Notes under the pieces: model-generated | What the model was told of the DNA's origin: nothing | What the model saw: the letters and a program-made list of their open reading frames with translations, nothing else | Databases searched by the model: none | Origin: Nymphaea colorata | Taxonomy: Eukaryota > Streptophyta > Magnoliopsida > Nymphaeales > Nymphaeaceae | Length of the DNA stretch: 60,000 nucleotides | Direction of reading: 5' to 3' | Assembly (NCBI RefSeq): GCF_008831285.2 | Contig: NC_045141.1 | Location: 14,868,106-14,928,105, forward strand | Program-made: the position numbers and the translations under genes | Part shown: one piece after another, positions 25,310 through 37,469 of the stretch | Numbering within the stretch: the first letter of the stretch is position 1 | Layout: every line of letters starts with the position of its first letter

Positions 25310-28300
25310 CATAAAATAAGAATTCAAACAAAATAACACATGTATGATTCAAAATTTATAGTTTCTAAGAAGAAACTATTGAACAAAATATGAAAATGTA
25401 GCTCTTTATGTGTTTCTTAAGTGTAAATTGTGTGAAGAACAAAACTGAAATCCTAAATTTTGGATAGGAATGGACTCAGTCAACTTTGGTCGAGTCCTAA
25501 ATCGGACGGATACGGTCCTAGACACGTTGACCGTATCCGGTACTGTTTGACCAGTACCCCAGAGGTACCCGGGACAGTACCAGTACCGGTGTCGTACCTG
25601 ACCGGTACAGGTACGTTGCCTTTACAACAGTACCCATGTGACAAAGGTTACATTTGTGTTCTTTGTGCTTTCTCTATTCAACATGGTATCATAGCCAAAT
25701 TTTTGAGAATCTCTTCATTGTCAACGACCTTCCTTGACGTCGATCGAGCCTTTGGCATTGTTGCTGGCATGAAGTTCTGCACTGCTATCGCTTGTGTGTT
25801 GTCCAAACTTTCTGCTACTGCCATTGCTGGTCGGGGGCGAATTACTTATGTTAATTGGAAGAACCGAAGAAGACTAAACCACTTGAGGCTAGCCCAACAT
25901 GGGATCTGTGGTTTCTTGAGGACAACCAAGTTAAAACCTATATTTTCAAGCAGACATATGGTCTGAGGAAGAAGGATACTCGTGTGTATTAGCTGATGAA
26001 AGATGTTTATGTCCTACGACAAGGAGAACTTTCTGTGGCTGACTTTTATCGGCGTTAAAATTCAAATGGGAGGAACTTGATTACTACTCTGATGATACTT
26101 GTGTAAATCAGGCCTGATCTTGAGAATACAAATGCTTCAAGAGATACACTCTTGAAGATCCCAACAACTTCAATAGGTAATACACAACCAAACCTCAAAC
26201 TTGAGGAGAAGATACCAAATCTATTAATCTCAAGAGAAGAATACACTAGAGAGGCCTAAAAGCCTTAACCAAACAAGGGACAACAGTCCCATATATATAG
26301 TACAATGAAAGGGAGAGAAGAAGGAGGAGTTGGCTGTTGGGCCAGCTCCAACGGCTAGAAATCTAGCCGTTGGAAGCTGGTCCAACAACTAGTTCCCTTT
26401 TACAAAAAAGGAAAAGGTAAAAATAGAAAAAGAAAAGAAATAAAAAATACATAAAAACGAAAAGGAAGCAAATAAAATAAAATACATAACACCTATGCAT
26501 ACATAGATATTCATATATACAAATCATATATGAAACATATGTATACTTACATAATGTCTAATATTTAAATTCTAACAACTTGGAATTGTCCCCAAGACCA
26601 GATGCAGTATTGGGCCAAGGAATGGAAGAACAAAGTGTTTATGTTCTTGGCTGGACCAAATGATGATTTCGAAGGCATTAAAAGTCAAATTCTTAATTCA
26701 AAAGATATAGTCAGCATTGAGGATGTCTATTCTCACATTGAGGCTGAAGAGCAGTGACGTCTTGTTATGACAGGAAAAATAGGGGCTCGTTCCACATACA
26801 GTGAGCGGTCTGTCCTTGTTACCGGAGCTCCTATGGGGGCTACCCGACCCTCTCGAAACCAGATAGGGGAAAACCAACAATCTCTGCCAATCAGATTCGT
26901 GTGCTTCGTGCATACCTGAGATGCAAGTTTGAGTTTTCTATTACTGTTTTAATATTGTGCAATGAAGCATCAAAGTTGAAGTTTGATATCACGTTGAAAT
27001 GAATATGAAGAGATTCTATGACTGAAAAATAGTTAGCTGTTTGTTCTGCTCAAGCCTGCTTGAAGAAGTATATAAAACTATACACGTTTGCTGCTTTGTC
27101 TGCTCAAGTTTGCGTGAAGGAGGTCTTGGTTATTTCCTGTAGGATGTTGTTATGCATTGGTGATATACGGAAGGGGGGATTGCATGTGATATAGCTGATT
27201 CCTGATTTGCTTATCAGTCCTTTTGCATGACTGATTGATTGCAAATAGGACTGTCTTTTTAGTGTTCTACCTGTTGCACAATTTTTATTGTGGTATTCTT
27301 GTTCTTAATTTCTGTTGTAGTTCATTATGGTGACAATGATCATAAAGGAGCTGGAAATCCCTTCTCTTATGGATCTACTGTCAAGTTAGATGGACACAAC
27401 TATGAATTGTGGTTTAGGTCCTTTATGCAGTCAGTCAAAGGACATCGAAAGAGACACATAATTGAAGAGGATGAACCTATTGACAAGTTAGGGAAGTACA
27501 TGACCTGGAAAGATGTCGACAACATGGTTATGGCTTGGATTATGAACAACGTCCAACCACAAATTGCTTCTATTATTAATTACTATACTACTGCTAAGGA
27601 GATGTGGGAATTCCTTAGGTAGACATATTCACAACACAAAAATGTAAGTAAAATCCTTCAAGTTGAAGAAGAGTTGCACGATCTTCGACAGAGAAATCAT
27701 GATTTATCACAGTACTTTGCATATCTTAAAACGACCTATGAGAGACTGAGATTCCTGGGCCCTCCGTGCAAATTTTGTTATAAGTTACACTTTGAACCTA
27801 CTATGATTGCAAAGTTTCTTGCTGGTTTGTCTCTTGAGTATGTCGCGCCGCTGCCAAGGATCAGATGCTCACTGGGAGTGAAATACATGATCTCTCTGAT
27901 GCATACAAGAGACTTAGTCATCTGGCTATTAGCTTGTTCCAACCAGTTGGTGTGACGTCAACTTCTGCTCTTGCTATAGGAGGTGGTCGTGGTTAGGGCA
28001 CCACCTACAATGCCAGAGGAAGAGGTATAGGTTGTGGCACTAGTGGTCATGGGAGGTTCAAATGCACCTATTGTGGAAAGATGAAACACTTGGAGGATCG
28101 TTGTTGGGATAAACATGGTCGTCCATACACTATATCACAGGGTAGGGAATGGTCACCAAACAGGATAAGAGCCTTACTTATCCTCCTATGGGCTCTGCAC
28201 AGGTTGCCACTTCCTACTGTGGATGGCCCTTGGTCTAGCACAGTACCAGGTTAGCATTGACAAATCTGAGTCTGAGCAGTTTTTGGCACACAAAGCCTCT

Positions 28301-31300
28301 CAGGCTTCAACTTCCACAACTTTGATTGATCGAGCCTTCTCAGCGGGTACATCTACGTCTGATTCATGTATCTCTTCGATTATTGACTCAGGAGCATCGA
28401 GACATCAGCATCGAGACATCTCTGCAGTAGACCTAGTTCTTTCACTACTTTACATAGATTCTCTCAGTCATGTCATATCAAAATTGCAGATGGTAGAATG
28501 TCACCCATATTGGGTTATGGAGATGTGAAACTTTCTCAGTCCATGACCATTCTACATGTTTTATATGCTCGTGAATTTCCATCTCATTTGCTCCCTATCA
28601 AACAATTGACTACTAATTTACACTGTCGCGTTATTTTTGACCCTGGTTCATGCTCATTTCCGGACTTACAAACTGGAAAGACGATTGGTGGCAACTATGA
28701 GAAAGGAGGCGTCTACATCCTGTCGGCTCCTATTGGTCTTACTGCTACCTCCTCTACATCAGAGCCTACATTCTTCCAGTGGCATCTCAAGCTCGGTCAT
28801 CCTTGAGGGCCCAATCTCCGTTCTATCCTACCTAATCTCTCAGTGCTAGAGTCTTTTCAATGGGAGACTTGTTAACTTGGGAAGCACACTCGTAGTAGTT
28901 TTCCTTTGAGTATCAGTCCATTGAGTCAAGGGTTGTTTGATCTTCTTCATGTTGATGTGTGGGGGCCTAGCAGGGTTGCTAGCCGATCTAAGTTTAGGTA
29001 TTTTCTAGTTGTTGTTGATGATTACTCTCAAGTTAGTTGGGTATTCCTTTTGAAAGAAAGGTCTGAAGTAGTTTGTATTCTCAAAAACTTGATTATTGAA
29101 ATAAAAACTCAGTTTGGATATGCGGTTAAGTGTATGCGCATTGATAATGCTCTCGAGTTTAAATCATCTATCTTAATGACCTTTTATGCTGAAAATGGTA
29201 TCTCTCCTCAATTTACATGCCCTCATACCTCACAACAGAATGGAGTTGCTGAACGAAAACATAAGCAACTTCTAACTGTTGCTCGTACCTTAATGCTTCA
29301 TAATCATGTACCTGTATACTTGTGAGGTGATGCCATACTCATGGCTTGTTACCTGACCAATCGTTTACCGTCATCTTTCATTGAGAACAAAGTACCGATC
29401 AAACTTGTTTATCCCAATCGAAGTTTATTTCTTGTTGCACCTAAAGTTTTTGGTTGTACCTGTTTGTTCACATTCTTGAGCCTAGAACGTGATAAACTTT
29501 CTGCTCAAGCTATTAAGTTTGCGTTCGTTGGCTATCCTCGAAACCAAAATGGGTACAAGTGCTTTGACCTGGTAACTCAAAAAGAGTATATCAATGTGGA
29601 TGTCACTTTCTTCAAGTCTCAGTCCTACTTTAGTCTTACTTCTGTGTCATCTGAGATGCTATGTCCTATTCCTCTACATATTCCTCTACCTATTCATCTT
29701 GTCTCGTTGCAATCTTTTCCCTCTCCTACTTCGACTATGAATAGGTTTCAGGACCCTCCATTGGTCTACACTCGTCGACAGGATCCCTCGCATGGTCGAC
29801 CATCAAAATCTTATAAGGATGTGAGCTCCATTGAAGTAAGTATACCTCCCGCAAAGGCAAGAGATAGTGTACCATGCATCCTATCTCACACTTTGTTTCC
29901 ACTGACCATCTTGATGACAACTTACAACAGTTTCTTAAGGTTATGTCAGTCCATACTACCAACTGGTCATCAACAGATATTACTATACTGTAAATGATAG
30001 AAAACTATGTGTAGAATCAAAATCAAGAAAGGAACACGATGTAACGTGGAAAACCCCTCAACAAGAGGGAAAAAACCACGGGTGAGGAGGACTGGTGCCC
30101 ACTAGATACCAGCCTCTCTCTCTCTTAGAATATTTTTCACACACCGAAATTAGGGTTTACACAGGTTAAGTAGGGCCATAACAGTAACACACTGGATCGG
30201 GTCCAGATCCAGACCCGGATAGGTGACCCAAATACAACATATGTCAACACTATGCAAGATCAGATGGATGCTCTCGTACAGCGTGGTACTTGGGAATTGG
30301 TTGATCCACCTGAAAATTGTGATATTGTTGGCTCCAAATGGGTAGTTACAGTCAAGTACCATTCAGATGGGTCTGTAGGGAGATATAAGGCTCAATTAGT
30401 GGCTAAGGGTTACACTCAGACATGCGGGCTTGTCTTTTTTGAAACGTTTTCTCCTGTGGCCAGGTTGTGTACTATTCGACTCATTATTTTTTTTTGCGGT
30501 ACACTCTTTTTTGAGTCGTTTTCCGCTTCAATGTTGAAGTACCAAAGATCATTATCATCAGATATTGTGATTGGTGACGCTGGTTCTTCCTCAATCCCTG
30601 ATTTCAGCACATCAAAGTTTTCCAAGCTGATACAATCAAATTGAGATGTCTTCTTTCTTGCTGATGTTTCTTATAATCACCTATGTTAAATAAGAGAAAG
30701 TTTGTTACTATATAAATATATTAATATTATAATGTAAAGCAAACATATGCTACAAAAAATGAAAATCTACAATACACTTAATGAAAAACAGTCAAAATCT
30801 GTGAATCTATGGTCAAAAAGAGGGATTTCATGCCATACGAAGAAGAACTTGGAAAAATCCCTTTTCTCCCAATGAGAATTGGCCACCCATGCACAAATCT
30901 ATGGTTAAATTGACGATTTCATTGCCAACAACGAGGATTCCCCTCCAAATCAGCACAATCTTCCCTCCTCGAACTCTAGGGTAAGTTTAGAAATGAGGAG
31001 GGGGCTGGTTTTAAAATAAAGTTTGTAAATATGAATTAGACCCGATTACGATATGGGGCATGTATCGTGTGATGCAGGTACGAAGCTACACCTGTTTACG
31101 ATACAAGTTTTTTGCGATTAGTCATGACCTTTCAAGAAAGTCCTCACCTTTCAAGAAATTAGTCCTGACCTTTCCATAACCTTTCCATTAGCAACAATGA
31201 CATACAATTTGTTGTATAGTCAGTACTCATGGCGTTGGTTGATGGTTGGCACTCATTTTGATGGTGAATGGTATACAATTTGTTTGATGATCAGCACTAA

Positions 31301-34300
31301 TGACATACAATTCCAATGCGATCTTGATGTAGCGATATCGCGTTTGAAAACGTGATGGTACATATTGTATGATATAACCCTGTATTGTACAATATACACA
31401 AATTCCACCAATGAACTTGGAAAGATCAAATATGTTTCAAAAGCGAATGATCGCAAGTCATAGTATTACATTTCCCTGAGTAAAGAGAAGAATGTGAAAG
31501 CACACAGAGGAATGGATATCTAGTTTCCTCTATTCATGTTGGTCTGCATGTTTGGAGTTAGGAAGAGGCCACAATCTCCTTGTACATTCCTTCTCTGCCC
31601 TCTTCTTCCTTGAAGATCATGCCCCGTGGTCTTTTTCTTGCACAATCCTTGCAGGAAGAGCATTATTTGCATTTGTTTGCGTTTTGCGGTATCATCACTG
31701 ATATTCTTTACACTAAGCTCACATTGCAGTAGGTTAGCACATAGAACTTCAAACACGCAGAGATTCATGATATGTTTCCAGAGTTTTTTTTTTGGGAGGG
31801 GACCGGTTATAGTTTTCCATATGCATTAGGCGAGGAAGCACTTGGAAACATGATTGGTATCCACTGTAACAAATGTCACATATTAATTGAAAAAGATTCG
31901 ATAAATACAGTAAAAATGAGTCAGCTATATAAAACGGCAATAAGATGCATTTTTTTCTAAATCGCTAGAATATCAAAAATATGAACAAAATGTGTATTAT
32001 ATGATTTTTTCCGTTTTTTTTATTAATTTATATTATATTTTTTTTTATATAATTTCAGGTTTTTTCAAAATTTTTAATTTTTTTTAAAATTTGCTGAGAT
32101 TTTCCTAAGATACACAACTTTGCCGTATTGTACCCAATAAATTCCTCACTATATAATACCTATAAACGATATATGTGATAGTGTTGGTAACTATGTAATG
32201 AGAAAAAAGATTCTCTACTTGTATAGACCAAAAAATGTTTATGATAGTTAATGGTAGTATATGGTCATTTTCAAGAAATTGTGCTTTTGAAGATACAAGT
32301 GAAATTTTGTGACCTAGAAGATATCATATCCTAGACCTGGAGGCTTTGTACTGTTTTTCTATCATCATGGCTACAGATGACATCCTTTATCCATCATGAA
32401 TTTGGATGATATCATGCCAATTTTGTGATTGCTCATTATTTTTTAACTTTTATACACTGTCATGTTGATTCTTTCTATTCTTCACCTCTGTTTTGATTAC
32501 ATGCATATTCATGCACAACATATGTAAGGGTGCAGGTTTCATTTTGGAAAAATCCAGTTGTTGCCTGGAGAACTTGTAATGGAAATGATTTTAGTGGGAA
32601 TTACCATGTCCTTTATAATGAATGATGGACTTCCAGATGTGAAGTTTTGATTGATCAAGTTTGTGGCTTTGGTTTCTGTTGGTTAACTTCGTTAACAAAA
32701 TTTGAATGTCCAATTATACATTGTAGGTGGATGATGGAAATGTTGCCCATGGCCTTAAGCCCCAGTTGTATAGACATTGGCAAGAGATGTGCAATGGGTC
32801 TGCCTCTGTTGACTTTCATTCCTCTAGACAATGGAGATTCTTTCTGCTCTGTAAGTTTTTACATAAAAATAAAGTTGATCTTGAGTTTCTTGGGATTTAT
32901 ATTATTCAGTTTAATTTATTTCCACCGGTGTGTTTTTCTTGTTCGCTGTGAAGCTATTTAGGGGTTCTGTCTTTGTTTATGTACTTTTGTTTCTCTATTC
33001 AAAATTTTGATTGTACCGTCACATGCGTGCCCTGATATTTTTTTGCCTGTCATGCTGAGGTGAAATATTTGCAAGCTGATCTCTACTGGCAGCAGCGGCT
33101 TCCTTTGTCTCTAAAGCAGGACAATGTTCTAGTGATTTTTTAAAAGTGATGCTAGAATCATGAAATGTGTGACTAGATCTGAAGGCCAATCAGGTTTACG
33201 TTATTTGTTCATGACCATGACATTTGGCAACGGAGTTTTTTTTTTTTTTCATTTTCTATTTTTTATTTGTTGCAAATCTACTCATCTTTTAATTTTTGTG
33301 TTATTAGTTTTTCACTTATTTTATTTTTTCTCATTTTTAAATTTTTAAATTTTTTAAAAAATTTACCATATTTTCCCCCTTTTTAACCATTTTTTTCAAG
33401 CTCGCCGTATTATACCATAGAAAGCCTCTCTGTTTAAAACTCCAAGATGTTATTTGTGACTACGACATAGCTTATGAAATAGGAAATGGTTTTGGAGGAT
33501 AATCCTGGCCAATCTTTTTTGCTGCACAACTTTTTTTTCTTGATGTCCAGTTGAAAAAGTAACAGCTAGAAAGTGCATGGTCCACTATTACTGGAAAATT
33601 TATCGACAGTGTATAAAGCTATGGGAGGGAAAAAAGTTACCTAGAAAGTCGTCAAGCAGCTAAAGCGCAATCTTATTGAAAAGTTTTTTTTAAGCAAAGA
33701 AATCTTCTGCTTTTAACTACACAGCATGATAAAGTGGAAACATTTGTTGACAAACGTTTTGTAAGTTCAAAATTTTGCTTGCAATTGTAAAGCCGCTAAA
33801 TGTGCAGAACCTTTTAAACATTCATCAGGTGACAAGACTACCTTTTGAGTGGTCTTTTCAGTTATCATTAGCATCTTGAAGGCATATCTTTATTCTTTTG
33901 CTGATCCATGGAGTTTAGATACTATACATTAGGTATAATTATTCCTTTTTCAGTGTTTCCTTTGGCTCGTTTGGTTCAGCATGTGTTCAGCTAGTCTTCG
34001 GTTGATTATTATCATTTTTATAAGCACCATTGATGTACTGTTTCCTGAAAGAAAGTAGATTGATGTGTTATCACTTGCATGATAAGGACCTTTTTGCTCC
34101 ATAGATGGTCACTTTACTCCTAGTAACTTCCTTTGGGAATTTTAGAAGCGAGTCTTGTCATGAATGTTCCCCTGAGAGCCTTAAGAAAGAGGCTCTGATA
34201 GTACATATTTCTGTCAGTGTTTATTTATTGTCTTGGTTTCAACAAATTCGTGATGAATGCTTCACTCTATGACAACTTATGCAGACATTTACATGTAGGT

Positions 34301-35792
34301 AGTGGATATCGTGATATTTTGCATCCTGACAAGAAGCCTTTCTATCTTAAAGGGAAAGAGGACTCAGATATCATGGATGCATATTTAATGCACTCTGTAT
34401 GCACCGATTTATTGCTTATTTTTCTTTTCTTTCTCCATCTCCAACATGCCTAAGTTTTTTTTATTAGGATTATCAAAAGATACTTTTCTGTATAGTTAAA
34501 TCATACCTTCAGGACGAGAGATCTTGTTACCAAGGATAATGCAAAACTTGCAAAGCTATCAGAGAACAATGGCGACACAGCTGCCATTAGTGCTGGGCTA
34601 CTGGATCATGGATTCACGCGTCCTAAGGTGTGATGCTTTCCCCTGTTATCAGTAAATTTGTTCAATTTTTAGCTCGAGTGCTCAACTTAGTTGTGTTTGA
34701 CACAACATGGCAGTTTTTCATTTCCTTATCCTTCAATAATTATATGGTGTAACCTTCTTGTATGTCTAAAATGAGATTATGGTGCTTTAGCAACTTTCAC
34801 TGTCCTTCTTGGTGCATTTGAAATGTTAGATCTTGATACATAGTTTTGGCATGTCCATTTCTGTTGTAACTTGCATGTATGTGGGCACATTTATAACTCT
34901 TTGGACGTGAGATTCAGAAAGCAGAAGGCATACTCATGAGGCTGCTTTTCTTTTACTCCTTCAAGATGACATTATTTTTTGTTGAGATTGAGCACCACTA
35001 TGTTGCTAATAGGGCTTTGTCAGCTTGTTGAGCTACAAATGATCCAGTCTACTGTATCAGTTTCATATCTTATTCCATATGTATCCCATCTAGAAGAAAG
35101 AGCCCATGGTTGTGGTAATTCTTTTTGTCCATTGAGGAATCATAAATAGAAGTATGCAAGAGAAAGTTGTAAAAGCAAGAACATGCTTCATTGCAATAGA
35201 CCCGTCAGTGAACAATAGATGTCTGAACGTCTGAATGCAAGAATTTTTATGGTGTTTACAACATTTAAAAAAAAACATACATCGTTCATACTTAGGATCC
35301 TTAGGAAGCCGGGAAAGCAAAGTTGAGTAGGGTTAGTGTCTTGGCAGCCAAAACAATGGGTTCTCCTAGGACCTCCTATATTGTGCTATGTATTGAAGCA
35401 AAACGACACCTATATTTGGGGACACAAACGAAAATTTCTTTTAATGCTAAACAACGTATACAATAAACATGTATGTTGTTTTTTGTTTTTTATGTTGCAT
35501 CTTGCATGTCATTTCTGTTTCTCACTATTTAACATGCTCCTTCTATTGAATGTTTGCTTTTTTTTCTCCTTTACATGCTTTATTTTTTTTTTGTGTTATG
35601 TGCTTTCATTTGATCTTTGATGTGTTTTCCCCCTATTTTTCCCTTGTAATGTCCCGTTTGATCCTCATCAACCTACAAAAGCAATCAAACTGGACACTAT
35701 ATATAAACTCTTAAACATTGACTACTTACATTTCATTTTATCATTGCGCAGGATTACATGCAGTGTGTAAACTATGTGGCTTACTTGATCCA

Positions 35793-35825
<33 letters not shown>

Positions 35826-37421
35826 ATATAGAGAGGTAAGTCCTGACAACCATATCTTGGGACAACTGAGAGTTTGAGAATTCCTCTCTCTTATTAAATG
35901 CTCAACGATGAATATAATGATCAGAAACATAAAAAAAATCATAGTAGGATGGGATTTGTTAGGCAATGTTATAAAAAGCATATCATAAGGTCTATTGGTC
36001 CGGCCTATAGACACAATGTATCGTAAAGTATCGTATTGTACGTGTATCATAAACTTATTTTTTAATCCAAAAAAATAGAAAAAAAAAGAAAAATCAGAAA
36101 AATCAAGAACAATAAAAAATATGTTTTTTATTAAAAAAATATGTTATACATAAAGCGTGCTTATTATAGGTTTGAAGTTACTTCACAAACATTAATAAGT
36201 CATAATATCATATAGTAACACAACATGATCTATGACATCAAGAAACATACTTTAACTTTATGATGTGATCTACATAAACGCGTCAGTTGTTGTGCACCCA
36301 CCCTTGCACCCACGTCGATTTGGGTGTGTACCACTTTTGGCGCACCCCTGTGACTTAGCTTTTTAGAGAGAACTCTACGTTAAAAAGCTGTGTTCCACCC
36401 CCTTTCTTTAGCCAATGCAATGGGAGACAAGTTGCATTCTCGATATAACATCTTTAATCATGGTTTTGCCTGTAATTAGGCAAAGCGTTTGTCACTGAGT
36501 AGAACTGTCAGATTTGACATCTTGAAGCTTATGAAGGAGCTGTTTCCTGTTGCTCTTCTGGTTTCGAGTTACCTTGGTGAATGTTTGTGGCAAGGAGACA
36601 AATATAGTTATTATTTTCATGTTATTTGTATGCAAACACTTAACCATGATGTGAATCATTTTTTCCTGTAGGGGAAAAAAGAAATAGGCTTAGTAGGACT
36701 CGGACCGAGTTTTTCTTGGTTATTGTTTTTATATGTATGTTTTTCTTTGATTCGCTCTTACGGGAGGCAATGCCTCACCTTGGATGCATGTTTTCACCTT
36801 TTTAACGAAATATTTTATGTGCCCAGGTCCTGATCTTATTGCCATTAAGAAGCATTGCACTGCGTGTTGTCAAGCGGTTGATTGAGTTGATACCTCCATC
36901 ACTGAGAGTACGATTTGCCATGCATCAATGAACCCCATACTTCTCTGATCGTTTTAAAGTTCTTCTCTTCAATATCTTTTTTTTTTTATCTGTGATAATG
37001 CAATCTTTAATGCATATGATTATGCTGAAACTCTGTACTTGATGTTGTCTATTTGTACCTAAGTTTATAGTTCCTAATGTTCCTTGTAGTACTGTGATGG
37101 TGGTGTTTGTTAACTTTTAGTGCTATTGATGCCTGTGTAAGGAGTTGAGAAGTGGGAAAAATCGGAGAGAGAGAGGGAGAGGGGAAGAACGAAGGTTTCA
37201 GTTTCCAAATCGTCCCAATGATTTTATTTTTAATAAATTTGTGAAAGGTTTGAAATGCAATTGTCAACCTACAATTTCGCCTGTGTCTCTCTACTTTTCT
37301 TCTACTATGATGTTCTTTTGTACTCTTGTCTTTGTGGTTCTTATGATATTTTGGATTCATTTGTATCTTTAACTGCCAGGCTTTTCAGTTATCACCTAAA
37401 TATGTTATTCTGTTTGTAATT

Positions 37422-37469
<48 letters not shown>

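Larger units (their letters stand above)
25005..25683 (+). repeat. 5' LTR split by a GTAC-rich element
   Basis: Starts TGTTGACATGC and ends TCTATTCAACA. Without the 453-bp insertion and one copy of its 5-bp duplication it is about 220 bp and aligns, reverse-complemented, with the LTR at 30010-30249, including TTTTTCCACGTTAC. It is therefore of the same LTR family. Confidence 0.82.
25005..26930 (+). mobile_element. Truncated Ty1/copia element: 5' LTR, leader and broken gag
   Basis: The LTR is 25005-25683 and is followed at 25684 by TGGTATCATAGCC, a primer-binding site matching initiator tRNA-Met. Gag-like sequence begins around 25860 (SVADFYRR with stops), is interrupted by a solo LTR at 26102-26577, and resumes with DQMQYWAKEWKNKVFMFLAG and DIVSIEDVYSHIEAEEQ. 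Joining across the solo LTR restores a continuous gag reading. Nothing of protease or pol belongs clearly to this copy; it fades near 26930. Confidence 0.82.

Noticed and set aside
25460-25966. 168-codon plus-strand frame
   Set aside because: It runs through the GTAC-rich element, the copia LTR end and the leader, so it is a chance chimera of three elements.
36489-36671. 60-codon frame containing RFDILKLMKELFPVALL
   Set aside because: Looked exon-like, but does not fit between UTP25 exons g and h, whose phases join directly, and no family was recognised.
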